Of a DNA stretch of 64,000 bases, positions 1 through 10,546 are shown piece after piece. Where the stretch lies: positions 647,311 through 711,310 of the forward strand of contig MU270026.1 in the NCBI GenBank assembly GCA_021432635.1. The letters run 5' to 3'. The position numbers and the translations under genes were made by a program. Position 1 is the stretch's first letter. Each line of letters opens with the position of its first letter. Below the pieces are notes generated by a model. It ran no database searches. It saw only the letters and a program-made list of their open reading frames with translations, and was not told where the DNA came from. The DNA comes from Thozetella sp. PMI_491. Lineage: Eukaryota > Ascomycota > Sordariomycetes > Chaetosphaeriales > Chaetosphaeriaceae.

Positions 1-1194
1 TTCAACCATTTGTGCTTGCGCTGTATTGTGGGATGAGCGGGGGCTCTGGTTGGCTGTAAAGCGTCTAAACATAGCTAGTAGAATCTAATGTCGTTATAGT
101 ACGGAAGTCAACTGCAAAATGTTTGTGTTAAGGCGATAAATATCACTTACTCAATAAAGACTAGTCACTGTATATGATATCTTATCTAACCTTGGCTCTT
201 CTCCGGTTCACTCGCTAAGATTCGCTATAGTTCGGAAGCCCTGCTGTTGAAGCTTAGTGCTTACTCGCTGTAACCCAGTGGCTGTATTGCTAAAGCGATA
301 ATATTGAGTAAATATCTGGTATGAAGACCGTATTTACCTTAAATTGTCTTAGCGTACGACGCAAAACTTTTGCAGTCTACTGCGGTAGAGGCAGTAGTAT
401 ATATCATTGTACTAGTAGTCCTAGGGAGACTGTACCCGTTATGACCTAGCTAGCCGGTCAACTGGTCAGTATATATCGAGGTGGTTTAACGCGGATATAA
501 CCTAGGTGAAAGCCCGTACGGATGCCCTGTAAAGTTCAATGTGTGCTCGTACTTCGATATTACCAAGGGGTAGGGTTCTAAGTGTGCGGCGAAAGAGCAC
601 TGCAGTGGACTAAGACTGGGCGGATATCTTCAAAGTAGTCGAACCTAGTCTGAACCAGATGAATACTGATCAACAGCCATGGTAGCAGAACCAGTGACAG
701 AACTGGTGACAAGCCGGAGAAGAGCGGCACCACAGATTATCAGCGGCGTCTCAGGCAGGCTACAGTCAGATTCGAAACCGGCTTCCGCCTTGGGTGGCTT
801 TACAAACTATCTCCGCACAGACTACTTCTTTGCGCTAACCGCTACATAACGGTACGAGGTGGAGAAGAGCCAGCACATCAAGCTACTTTCAATATACAAA
901 GCCTGGCACAGGAAATAGCTTAAGTCATCAATTACAGTACAAAGCACTGTAGCTAATCATAGAGTTTGTCTTTATTGCATCCCGCAACAGCACAGAGATC
1001 TCAACTCGCCCCCAATCACTGGAGGTATCGCTCTCCTGGTTCGTACACATCCAACAGACAGCATTTTTGGGACAATTTTAGGTCCGAATATTATGTGTAG
1101 TTAGAATCCCAGACCCGCTGTATGAGCTAGACATCGCGCCAGAATAGCTTGCGATTGCAGGTTGTCGGGTGCTTGCAGTGCAGTTCGCGCAGCT
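1..1194. other. Gene-free decayed region
   Basis: No intact open reading frame of useful length. The stretch is moderately AT-rich with many stops in all frames. The only structure I can support is one copy of a dispersed repeat at 770-980, listed separately. It looks like old, mutated repeat or gene debris. Confidence 0.5.
770..980 (+). repeat. Dispersed repeat, copy A (inverted partner at 7332-7545)
   Basis: About 210 bp that align, in opposite orientation, with 7332-7545. Shared blocks include ACAAACTATCTCCGCACAGA-type and CAAAGCCTGGC(A/G)CAGGAAAT sequence. Many differences are transitions (for example GGCCCAA in copy B against AGCTTAA here), as expected for repeat-induced point mutation (RIP) or old decay. 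In copy B one frame gives a protein-like run (ATFCLQSLAQEMAQVI), here broken by stops, so the element was probably once coding. The family is not recognised. Confidence 0.7.
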
Positions 1195-1685
1195 TTAGAA
1201 AAGGCTCCGTAATCCGAATAAATCCTCATCATCCTCAAGTTCCACTTTCCTCATTATCTTAGAGAATCTAGAATCAGCTATAGAAAGAGAAGTCCCGAAA
1301 AGTACCATGTCTCGATTTGTATCGGAGAGGCATACCATGTAGCGGAACAGGAGCCTGACCACCTTGTCACACGATTTCCGTGAAGCCCACATCAACGGCA
1401 TACAACCATCGCTGGCTCTCAAGTTGATATCCACGCCTTCACTACAAAGAAATACTATAATATAACAGTTAATTCATAGCCCTTACTAGCTGCCCCCAAA
1501 AGTGGTATACAACCATATTTATCGCTAGATCCTATCCCTATAATACCTTTCTCAAGCAGTAGCTTGACCATATTGACATGACCGTTACTTGAGGTAGCGA
1601 TGAGGGTCGTACTCCGTTCTCGTTTGGAACGGCAAGTGTAGCTTCAATACCTCAAGATGGTCGTTGCTTGAAGCCTTATGTATCC
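1195..1685 (-). pseudogene. Ankyrin-repeat gene relic
   Basis: Read on the minus strand, the segment has recognisable ankyrin units. Around 1580-1480 it gives GHVNMVKLLLEKG followed by a PLLGAASKG-like helix. Around 1434-1350 it gives DINLRASDGCMPLMWASRK then DKVVRLLF. A weaker unit (ASSNDHLEVLK) lies near 1660-1680. The units are in different frames and separated by an in-frame stop near 1455, so the gene is broken. It lies downstream of, and on the same strand as, the NLR at 2875-6730. It may be the decayed end of a related NLR or of an earlier form of the same locus. Confidence 0.65.
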
Positions 1686-1689
1686 GCGT

Positions 1690-2874
1690 TTACTTAACTA
1701 AGAAGTTATCTACGCACAGGCTACTCTATCTTGGCGCTGACAGGTACCTTACAAGACTACTGGAGCACTTATTGTCCTTTAATCATAAATTACGGAGCCT
1801 ATAATAGCCCCATATCTATTACACTTCTTTAGTATTACAATTCACGAATGGATTAACTTTATATCACCACCCCCCGATATTGCTCTATACAATAAATTCA
1901 CAATTACTGTAATGAATAGCGATCGTTGAAATAGCTTACCTGTATATGACAGCTATCAGTCGGAGGCACAGCTCTAGTGGCTATTTGACAATGTCTCACT
2001 GAAGCATGAAAGGCGAGCGTCCTGTACTGTAACACTGACGGCAGAGAGACGGAAACGCTTGCCAAAAGAAATTTCACTAAGAGCCCGCCTGGTTGAAGCG
2101 TGGTAACGTCGATCTGTACTACTAGCCGCTTCAACCGCTACAGCACCGGCAAGGTCGTCCTCAACCGTGGCGATTGTGTCACTACCGACAACTCCTTCGT
2201 TAAGAGCGGGCGCGACAGCTTGAAAGCCGCTAATCTCCACTGGTAGAACCCAGTAGAGGATGTGCTAGAAAGTATATTTAAGGCATAAGAAGCGCCTAGG
2301 GAGCTAATCGATATGCGCAGGATTTGCGTGGGTTAGTTCAGTTACCCCCTAGAGGTGTAGAAATCGCCCCTAGGAAACGGATACCAGCTAATATTGATAT
2401 ATATGCAACAATACTATACAAGAGACTTGTCCCTGCAGGCCCGCTAACGCTTTTCGGAACGAGTCTTCTGGTTCTTCAGCGGAAAGGGCTCGTTCGTCAG
2501 CCGTTGGTTATCAGCACACGCTAGAGCTCTTTAAGTATAACGTTAATCAAGACGTGATTAACCAAATCAGCCTACCACTCCTGCAGCAAGCGCATATTTG
2601 ACAACATTCTGAAGGAGTTAACCTGTCTCTTCATGCTTCGAATTAGTAATGTTTCAGTAGTGAACTGCCTGCTGGGCAGCCAGGTCGGCGCCTGTCAGTT
2701 AATTAGTGATCACCTTGATTGGATATGTTAGCAAGTTTATAGAATCTTAATGTAATGATGTATTTGCTATAAATGAGACTATATAATGGGGGTTTAGGAA
2801 TCGGTGGTGGGTGGGGTGGGTGGGTAGGGCGGTAAGACATCATGATGGCCTGGCAGCACAGCCTCGTGCCCGTT
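1690..2874. other. Gene-free spacer between ankyrin relic and NLR gene
   Basis: Only short unsupported reading frames. A G-rich run (GGTGGGTGGGGTGGGTGGG-like) lies at about 2803-2830, just past the NLR stop codon. I see no RNA gene or intact mobile element. Confidence 0.4.
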
Positions 2875-5800
2875 TCATGCGGCCCACGACAGCGGCGTCC
2901 GGCCAGATTTGTCTTTTGACTCGATATCGGCGCCCTTGTCGAGCAGCTGCTGGACCATAGCCTCGCGCCCTTTCCATGCGGCCCGCGACAGTGGCGTCTG
3001 GCTATATTCGTCTTNNNNNNNNNNNNNNNNNNNNNNNNNNNNNNNNNNNNNNNNNNNNNNNNNNNNNNNNNNNNNNNNNNNNNNNNNNNNNNNNNNNNNN
3101 NNNNNNNNNNNNNNNNNNNNNNNNNNNNNNNNNNNNNNNNNNNNNNNNNNNNNNNNNNNNNNNNNNNNNNNNNNNNNNNNNNNNNNNNNNNNNNNNNNNN
3201 NNNNNNNNNNNNNNNNNNNNNNNNNNNNNNNNNNNNNNNNNNNNNNNNNNNNNNNNNNNNNNNNNNNNNNNNNNNNNNNNNNNNNNNNNNNNNNNNNNNN
3301 NNNNNNNNNNNNNNNNNNNNNNNNNNNNNNNNNNNNNNNNNNNNNNNNNNNNNNNNNNNNNNNNNNNNNNNNNNNNNNNNNNNNNNNNNNNNNNNNNNNN
3401 NNNNNNNNNNNNNNNNNNNNNNNNNNNNNNNNNNNNNNNNNNNNNNNNNNNNNNNNNNNNNNNNNNNNNNNNNNNNNNNNNNNNNNNNNNNNNNNNNNNN
3501 NNNNNNNNNNNNNNNNNNNNNNNNNNNNNNNNNNNNNNNNNNNNNNNNNNNNNNNNNNNNNNNNNNNNNNNNNNNNNNNNNNNNNNNNNNNNNNNNNNNN
3601 NNNNNNNNNNNNNNNNNNNNNNNNNNNNNNNNNNNNNNNNNNNNNNNNNNNNNNNNNNNNNNNNNNNNNNNNNNNNNNNNNNNNNNNNNNNNNNNNNNNN
3701 NNNNGCGCCCTTGTCGAGCAGCTGCTGCACCACAGCCTCGTGTCCATTCCGTGCGGCCCTCGACAGCGGCGTCAGGCTATAATCATCTTTTGCCTCGATA
3801 TCGGCGCCCTTGCCGAGCAGCTGCTGCACCACAGCCTCGTGTCCGTTCTGTGCGGCCCTCAATAGCGGCGTCAGGCTAGATTTATCTTTTGCCTCGATAT
3901 CGGCGCCCTTGTCGAGCAGCTGCTGCACCACAGCCTCGTGCCCTTTCTGTGCGGCCCACGACAGCGGCGTCTGGCTATATTCGGTGTCTTTTGCCTCGAT
4001 ATCGGCGCCTTTGTCGAGCAGCTGCTGCACCACAGCCTCGTGTCCAAAATATGATGCCACCGCAAGACTCGAAAAATGCCCGGGGGGTGCTCCATATTCG
4101 CTCTCCCAATAAAGGTTAAACCATACTGAGTAACTCTTTGAACCCGGATCGCAAATTCCTAGCGTATAAGATAATATGGATGCATTATTACTGATCAGAG
4201 CCTTGCGAAAGTGGAGACCCCAATTACGGACCGAGTAATCTAGGAATGCGAGGTTGGTGCTAGAGAGATTGACTTTTTCGCCTATAGCCGCCAGAAAGCT
4301 AGCGTCGGTATTGAAAAAATGAAGGTAGAGCACACAGAGCTTTGCAAGAACCGAGTGTGCGTGGTGGATGGCGATTGAATATTGCCAATGAAATCCCGAA
4401 GGAATAGATACAAGTTCTAGGGCAGTAAGAAATTCTCGAGCAGTTTGATGAAGGAAATAAATTTTACCGTGATAAAATGAGATGAATAGCCCGCACCAAC
4501 TTCTGAGGCGCGCCTTGAAGCCCTCTTCTTCTTCTAAGTCTAGATCGTAAATAGACTTGGTTGACTCTTCTATATCTAATGCGAGACGCATCTCCGATAG
4601 TGTAAGCGGCCGACTTGCTGCTAAAATAATACATAATGCTTTTCGAACTATTGGGTCGTCCTTAGACTTGCTAAGGATATGCTCGTATATCTGATAGAAA
4701 TCTTTTGGTAGTATAGTAATGGTGTAATCGATCCCGTTTGGTGTTTGCTTGAATTGGTCCTTCGCTAAGTAGTCGAATATGAGGTAGACCCAAAGGTATG
4801 TGCGGTGAGGAATATCGAGCAGCCTTTTCGCTAGATGATCCTTGAGCTGGTCTGAAAGCCGTTTTTCTTTTGCCAGCTGCTCTACTCGATATCGGATAAC
4901 ACAGTTTATTTCTTGACTTATTCTTTGCGACTCTTCTTCTCCTGGTATATGGATAAAGGGTAAACTGCCTAGCAAACCTGAGAATCTGCCTACGATCTGC
5001 CCATACGGGCGGCTCGTGAGAAGAAACTTCAATTTGCTGTGGCCTGACTGGCTGCTGCGGGACTGTCTTTCAACATTCCGTATCAGGTTCTCAAACTCTG
5101 GCTCGGCACATTCGTCCAAGGCATCTAGGACTATAATTATAGACCCAGCCTGGGAATCTTGGACGGCATTGCCCAGGACAGTCCAGAGTGAGCTTGTTGA
5201 ATGAACCAGACCCGGCCCGTCTTTAGCGAATTCCTTGATAGCATTGTCGATCAGATATGGCTTCTGGGAAAAGAGTTGGTGGAGTAGAGCGCAAAGTGCT
5301 TGACGGACTGTATTTTGATCCTGGTCTTTGAAGAAGAAGTAGCAAATTGTCGTTGATCGTGGTAGCCCATGGTCAATCAAGTATTTGGCTAAGACTGACT
5401 TTCCACATCCAGGATCCGCTGAGATCAGTAATGGGCCTGACTCCTGTTCTAGCCACTTCTGAAAGCAGCCGTTGTCAAGAAGCCACATGCAGGTTCCTTC
5501 GACTCGGTCTTCTACGCGACCCTTATACCACTCGTAGGTAGCATCTTTGGCGCTGGAGGTAAGACGGAACAGCTGCAGGCACTCGTTCTGCTGGTTGGAC
5601 AGCTGTTGCTTGACTACATCTTCCTGAATCTTAAGCTGCTTCTGTGCAATGTCCCGGTGGGCTTCTGCAACTTCCTGGAGGCCTGACATAGTTGGACGGA
5701 TTAGCCAGTACGACGATTCTTAGACTGCTTTAAACTAACCAGAGAATATATCACCAAGCCTCTTCTCCGCCTCAACCTTGCCGGGAAGCGTATAGGAAAG

Positions 5801-6730
5801 TAGATCTTTCGTGTAAGCGGCTGCCGCCAACGCTGCATACCCCTGCCATACCTTGTTCTTGTGCGAGTCTGAGTAGTCGCATATGCCGCGAATAACTAAG
5901 CAGGGAAAGTCATTCATCAGGCCTGCTGCCTCCATTTCAAAACAAAGAACCTTCCATTTCTCCGCAAGTTCATCCCGATATAAAGCATCTTTTACCAACT
6001 GGTTTCCCGAAGAAATTAAGCCGTAATGGACAGTAGGGTTCTGCGGTCGATTGCGTTTCGATCGCGGCACTGCATTTGCAGGATCTCTATCGCATGTCCC
6101 TGCACAGGACGTTTTGTTGTTGTCAGGATGAACGAAATCGCTTCGATATAGAGTATCTGTACTTGCGTCTGGCCGGTTGAGTTCCTCTCGCAGCTCTTCT
6201 TCCTCCTCTTCAAGAAGAAGGTCGATGGCGTTTTTGAGGCTGCTAGGTCTTCTCCTGTACTCGACTTTAAGGGTCATCAACGCCGTTAGTAAGGCTGTTG
6301 GCGGCCGATTCAAGAATCCTGTTTCTTGGAAGTCCTGCTCCTGTATCTTTTTGCCAAAGTCGTGCTGGAACACGCCTCCTTTCCCATCTCCGGGAGAGCT
6401 GACCACAATATCGCCGAGGCGAATATCCTTTTCGGAAGTTGGAGCACCGCCACCGATACCGACCATCAGGCCGACTCTGACATTAGGAAAACTCCGTATC
6501 AGGTTCGTGGCGACGTTTGTTGCGGAGGACGTGCCGTAGGATCCATTGGGAAGGCAGGCGATGACGACGTTGTGATTGCCAATCTTGCCCAAGACATAGG
6601 AGTTGGTGTCATTTGGTGACGGGGAATATGCTAGGCTAGGGTGGGCTTCATCGAGACAGAGCTGCGCAGCAAGATACTCGGACTCAATTGCGCAGATCCA
6701 GCCAACCGTGTATTGCTCGGGGCTCGACAT
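2875..6730 (-). CDS. PNP-NACHT-ankyrin NLR-like protein (gapped)
   Basis: Putative fungal NOD-like receptor, probably cytosolic, of the type implicated in non-self recognition. Exon 1 is 6730-5740 and exon 2 starts at 5682, joined across a 57 bp intron (GTTAGT..TCAG) that keeps frame. Residues 1-330 form a nucleoside-phosphorylase-like domain ([29 protein letters not shown]). A NACHT ATPase follows, with P-loop ADPGCGKS (Lys about 425) and Walker B VLDALDE (about 517-521). From about residue 870 come ankyrin repeats of 33 residues ([20 protein letters not shown]). Repeat DNA is almost identical between units (starts at 3705, 3804, 3903, 4005). Ns fill 3015-3704. On the far side two more units follow and end at a TGA at 2877-2875, inside a repeat. 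Frames on the two sides of the Ns disagree, so the N length is not the true length. Confidence 0.88.
3015..3704. other. Assembly gap (690 Ns) inside ankyrin array
   Basis: A run of 690 unknown bases interrupts the 99 bp ankyrin repeats of the NLR gene. From the repeat phase on each side the missing length should be 14 plus a multiple of 99, with small codon-sized variation. The nearest values are 608 and 707 bp, so roughly six or seven units are hidden. An N length of 690 also breaks the frame, which a length of 14+99n would restore. Confidence 0.85.
3705..4035 (-). repeat. Near-identical 99 bp ankyrin-coding tandem repeats
   Basis: Four units start at about 3705, 3804, 3903 and 4005. The last step is 102 bp because of one extra codon near 3985. 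Each unit carries an almost invariant segment coding for EAVVQQLL(D/G)KGAD, and differences concentrate in a few codons (for example QKGH, QNGH, RNGH). Two more units lie at about 2880-3014 beyond the gap. Such homogeneity at DNA level suggests recent duplication or gene conversion. Confidence 0.9.
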
Positions 6731-7990
6731 ATTCGCTTTTGGATTAAATACCTTGTGAAAGGATATTTTGAATGGCAGGCCAGCTGGGCGTCAACTCTGA
6801 CCCCGCCTTTTACCTTGATTGCAGCCTTATCCAGAAGCTCAAGAGTGTGGCTTGCTAGAGCATAATATGTGGCATGAAGATTTGTAATTGTGGCGGTGCT
6901 ATCAGATTAGGTCGCAGATACCTGCCCAGGAGCCTAATACGGGTCAATAAAGCGTTTCAGTATAGCAATTGCATCTATACAGCAATGTCGTTGAAATATA
7001 TGCAGGTTCAAAGTACACAAAGTGCCGTATATTTGTCTAGAAAGTGAGCCACTTTTTGGCCCGGAGGTCGTCCTTTTGTCCCCTGATGTATCTGTTAGTA
7101 CACAAACCACTAATGTCAGTTCACTAAAAAACAGACACCGATTTCGAATATGACTATGTCTAAAGTTAATATAATATAGCAGCAGTAGGGACTCTTACTG
7201 TAATAATGACGCAAGTTTATTCCTGGTATCCGTAGTAGCATACGGTTTAATGAAGGAATAGCTTTTGTCCGCCGGCTTAGATAGACATATCCGTGTGCTG
7301 CAATTATGCAGTGTAAAGTACTCCGTACAATATGCAATAAAGGTGTGCCATCATGGTTGGCTACAGTGCAAGACATTGTGACAGATGACTTGGGCCATTT
7401 CCTGCGCCAGGCTTTGTAGACAGAAAGTAGCGTCATTCGCAAGGCTGTCTCTGCCGTACCCTCATGTAACGGCTAGCGTCAAGCTCGAAGTGGTCTGTGC
7501 GGAGATAGTTTGGAAGGCCAAGTAAAGTGGAAGCCGATTTCGAATTCGACCTTGGCCAAGACGGGCTTTACGCTCTTGTAAGGTGGATGTGACCAGGCGG
7601 AGACGTCAGATAACCAAGTGGAGCGACTACCTCGGCACTGATAGCCCGACATAGGATATGCATTAGGATTTATCCGCAAGACACTGCCTATCAGTAGCTC
7701 TGCGATGCATGGTCATGAATCATTCAAGAGCCAAGACGTGATACGGACTAGAGAAATTGGCCAAACGGGTGGATCTTTCCACAGTGCGATAGATAAGACG
7801 GGAGTCTACCTTGTCGCCTTTGCTTCCATGCAGACCGTCTGTACGAAGCTCTATTGCTGTCTTGAGCCATTTTCTATTCTATTTTTGAGCCGCCGTGGTC
7901 GTGTCACGCGAGAACTGCCTTTTACTACAGCAAGGCACCCCGACTCTCGACACTGCCGGTACAGCTCCATCTATTGGTAGCGTATCGTAC
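6731..7990. other. Spacer: NLR promoter and repeat copy B
   Basis: Between the NLR start codon and the beta-glucosidase stop codon. It contains the inverted repeat copy at 7332-7545 (listed separately). A 108-codon reading frame (7116-7442, minus) overlaps that repeat and has no recognisable domain. I see no RNA gene. Confidence 0.45.
7332..7545 (-). repeat. Dispersed repeat, copy B (inverted partner at 770-980)
   Basis: The reverse complement aligns with 770-980 over about 210 bp. This copy is less mutated: one frame gives the run ATFCLQSLAQEMAQVI without stops, where copy A has stops. The two inverted copies lie on either side of the NLR gene and ankyrin relic. Confidence 0.7.
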
Positions 7991-10546
7991 CTACTCCACG
8001 ACTATATCTATCTCGCCGACAATTTGTCGCGAGCTCGTGGCAACAAAACACTTGTACACGCCTGGGTCGACTCTCCACTTGCCTCTGGAAGAGGAGCCGC
8101 CCTTGCCCTCGACCTCGAACCACCGCACTGCATCGCGGCCGAGATCGATGTGGACAATGCGCGACTCAGTCTTTGGAATAAATATCTTAGCAAAGCCTGC
8201 CAGTGATCGCGGGGCCACGTCACGGCCGCTTGCCGCTATGGTAGGTGATGCAGACACGTAAAATTGGACGACCTCAGCACCATCCACGGAACCCGTGTTG
8301 GCGACGCGGACTGAGACGCGGGCGTTGGAACCATCACTCAGGACAATCTTACCCTCGACGGAGATATCCGAAATAGCGAAGGTCGTGTACGACAGCCCGA
8401 AACCAAAGGGCCATAGAGGCTCGATGTTCTTTGCGTCGAACCAGCGGTAGCCGACCAGTACACCCTCGCCGTACTCGGCATAGTCGTTAACAGCATCACC
8501 CGGGAACCACTGGTTAGAGCCATGATCCTCGAGCTTCTTGGGGAATGTGACGGGCAGCTTGCCGCTCGGGTTCGTGCGGCCGAGAAGTATATCAGCGATG
8601 GCGTTGCCGTTTTCTTGTCCCTGGAACCACGCGTGCACGATAGCTGGCGCGCAGTCCGCCCATGGCATCGCGATGGCGCTTGCCGACTGGGTGACAACGA
8701 CGGTCCGTGGATTGGCAGCGCAGATCGCTTCGACCAGCTCGTTGGTCCGCCGCGGGAGGAGCATTGATGTCCGGTCAATGCCCTCCTTTTCGGTGTCGTT
8801 GTTGTGGCCTACGACGAGCACGACGGCATCGCTATCGCATGCCGTTGCCACCGCCTCTTCGAATAGAGCTTGTTCGTCGATACGGATCTGCACACCCGCC
8901 CGCACACCTGAGAGTGTGTGGAAGAGCGTGTTGTCGTGTGGTGGAAGTGGCGGCGGTACGACGACGTTATCAATGCGGAAGCTGTACGTTCGGCCAGCCT
9001 CGAGGTCCTTCTCGGCCAGACGGTTCGCGCTGCCGCAGTTCATAAAGGTGCCTCCTGTCTGGGTCCACTCGTAGTTGTCAATGAGAACCTCATCATCTAT
9101 GTAAAGCTTTGCTTTGCCTGTGTTTGATAGACTGAGGTCGTACGTCCCAGACTCAGTAGGCGTGAGAATGCCATGCACCCTGTAGCAGTGCGAACTTCCG
9201 CGTAAGGACTCGGGGGTATCGCCGTCACTCATCATGAATAGCACCGAGTTCTGCCAGAATGATGACGCGATCACGGGCCCTTGGAATTCGTGCCCTCGAT
9301 AGAAGTCCACTTGCACGCCGGTCTTGGCCCCGTCTGGTGTCCGGAGCATTGGGCCTGGCAGGGATGGCTGTAAATTCGTATGGATCCCCTGCTCGAAAGA
9401 AACGGAGAGAGATGGGCTCGCCTCCTTAGCCATATGTGAGAGCGACTCGTACGGTGTTGTGATATAGTATGGGTTTACAGCCGCGCTGCCCGTGCCACCC
9501 GCTGTCGGTTTCTTCGCGTTCGGCCCGATGATGGCGAGCTTCTTGATGCTCTGCGGCTGAAGAGGGAGTACGCCGTCGTTCTTCAAGAGCACAATCGCTC
9601 CTGATGCCGCTTCGCGTGCCGCCTGTCGAAATTCGGGAAGATCAGAGTTCTGCTCCTTCTTGGAATCACTGGTCGTCTCGGGGTCCAGCAACCCGGCGCG
9701 GTTGAGAAGCTTGAGCAGCCGCCGCACAGATGTATCGATATGGTCAGACTCTGAAACTTGGCCGGCTTCGACCGCCCGCAGAAGGGCGGCTCCATAGCGG
9801 ATTGGAGGCCCCGGCATCTCAAGATCGGTCCCCGCAACGATGCTCTTGACGGTGTCGTTGGTACCACCCCAGTCACTGACGACCAGACCGTCGAAGCCCC
9901 AGTCTCCGCGCAGTACAGCGCGCAGCAGAAAGTTGCTGCAGTCTGCGTGCTCGCCGTTGATTTTAGGGTACGCAGCCATGGCGGTCCACGGGTCCACCTG
10001 CTGTGCCATCTCGAAGGGTCGGAGGTAGATCTCGCGCAGCGTGCGCTCGTCGATCTGCTCATCCATGTTGAAGCGCCGCGTCTCCATGTCGTTGGCCACG
10101 AAATGTTTCATGCAGGCGCCCACGCCATGCTTCTGTACACCTGCAATGTAGCGTGTGGCCATGATACCTGTAAGGTACGGATCCTCGCCAAAGTTCTCAA
10201 AGTTGCGCCCGCCGAGTGGTGACCGGCTGATGTTCATGGTGGGGGCGAGCAGCACATGGGAGCTTTTGGTCCTCGTCTCGGCACCCAGTATGTCACCAAT
10301 GCGTTCAATCAGGTCCGGGTCAAAGGTGGCGGCAAGCGAGATACCGCAGGGAATGAATGTCGTGTGCGTGCCGTCCGTCCAGGTCGAGCCGCGCACGCCT
10401 GCTGGACCGTCCGTCAATTTCAGGCTACGGATGCCCAGGCGGTCGACATTGTAAGTCTCCCACATGTTCTTACCCCCTAGCAGGGAACATTTCTCCTGCA
10501 GGGTGAGTGCCTGAAGCAGGGCTTCTATTCTGTCGTCTTGGGCCAT
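7991..10546 (-). CDS. GH3 beta-glucosidase with PA14 domain
   Basis: Single-exon gene for an 851-residue glycoside hydrolase family 3 enzyme, expected to release glucose from the non-reducing end of beta-glucosides. The N-terminal (alpha/beta)8 domain has LTDGPAGVRG near residue 44, the KHFVAND motif at 147-153 and the nucleophile Asp225 in VVSDWGGT. The alpha/beta sandwich domain follows, with an inserted PA14 domain at about 405-550 that probably shapes substrate choice. The acid/base is probably Glu588 in TEKEGIDR. A fibronectin-III-like domain closes the protein (about 745-845). The layout and length match the Kluyveromyces marxianus BglI type. MAQDDRIEALL is not a signal peptide, so a cytosolic enzyme acting on imported glucosides is likely. 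It is divergent from the sugar transporter at 11237. Confidence 0.95.
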   Translation of the reverse strand: MAQDDRIEALLQALTLQEKCSLLGGKNMWETYNVDRLGIRSLKLTDGPAGVRGSTWTDGTHTTFIPCGISLAATFDPDLIERIGDILGAETRTKSSHVLLAPTMNISRSPLGGRNFENFGEDPYLTGIMATRYIAGVQKHGVGACMKHFVANDMETRRFNMDEQIDERTLREIYLRPFEMAQQVDPWTAMAAYPKINGEHADCSNFLLRAVLRGDWGFDGLVVSDWGGTNDTVKSIVAGTDLEMPGPPIRYGAALLRAVEAGQVSESDHIDTSVRRLLKLLNRAGLLDPETTSDSKKEQNSDLPEFRQAAREAASGAIVLLKNDGVLPLQPQSIKKLAIIGPNAKKPTAGGTGSAAVNPYYITTPYESLSHMAKEASPSLSVSFEQGIHTNLQPSLPGPMLRTPDGAKTGVQVDFYRGHEFQGPVIASSFWQNSVLFMMSDGDTPESLRGSSHCYRVHGILTPTESGTYDLSLSNTGKAKLYIDDEVLIDNYEWTQTGGTFMNCGSANRLAEKDLEAGRTYSFRIDNVVVPPPLPPHDNTLFHTLSGVRAGVQIRIDEQALFEEAVATACDSDAVVLVVGHNNDTEKEGIDRTSMLLPRRTNELVEAICAANPRTVVVTQSASAIAMPWADCAPAIVHAWFQGQENGNAIADILLGRTNPSGKLPVTFPKKLEDHGSNQWFPGDAVNDYAEYGEGVLVGYRWFDAKNIEPLWPFGFGLSYTTFAISDISVEGKIVLSDGSNARVSVRVANTGSVDGAEVVQFYVSASPTIAASGRDVAPRSLAGFAKIFIPKTESRIVHIDLGRDAVRWFEVEGKGGSSSRGKWRVDPGVYKCFVATSSRQIVGEIDIVVE

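Noticed and set aside
3002-3014. NLR ending in RRI right after the Ns
   Set aside because: This reading follows only from the arbitrary N length; the ankyrin frame continues in another frame to 2875.
7116-7442. 108-codon minus-strand frame as a gene
   Set aside because: It lies largely in the dispersed repeat copy B, in a different frame from the protein-like run, and has no domain.
8338-9127. Several open frames over the beta-glucosidase in other frames and strand
   Set aside because: They are shadows of a GC-rich single-exon gene with full family motifs; none has its own domain.
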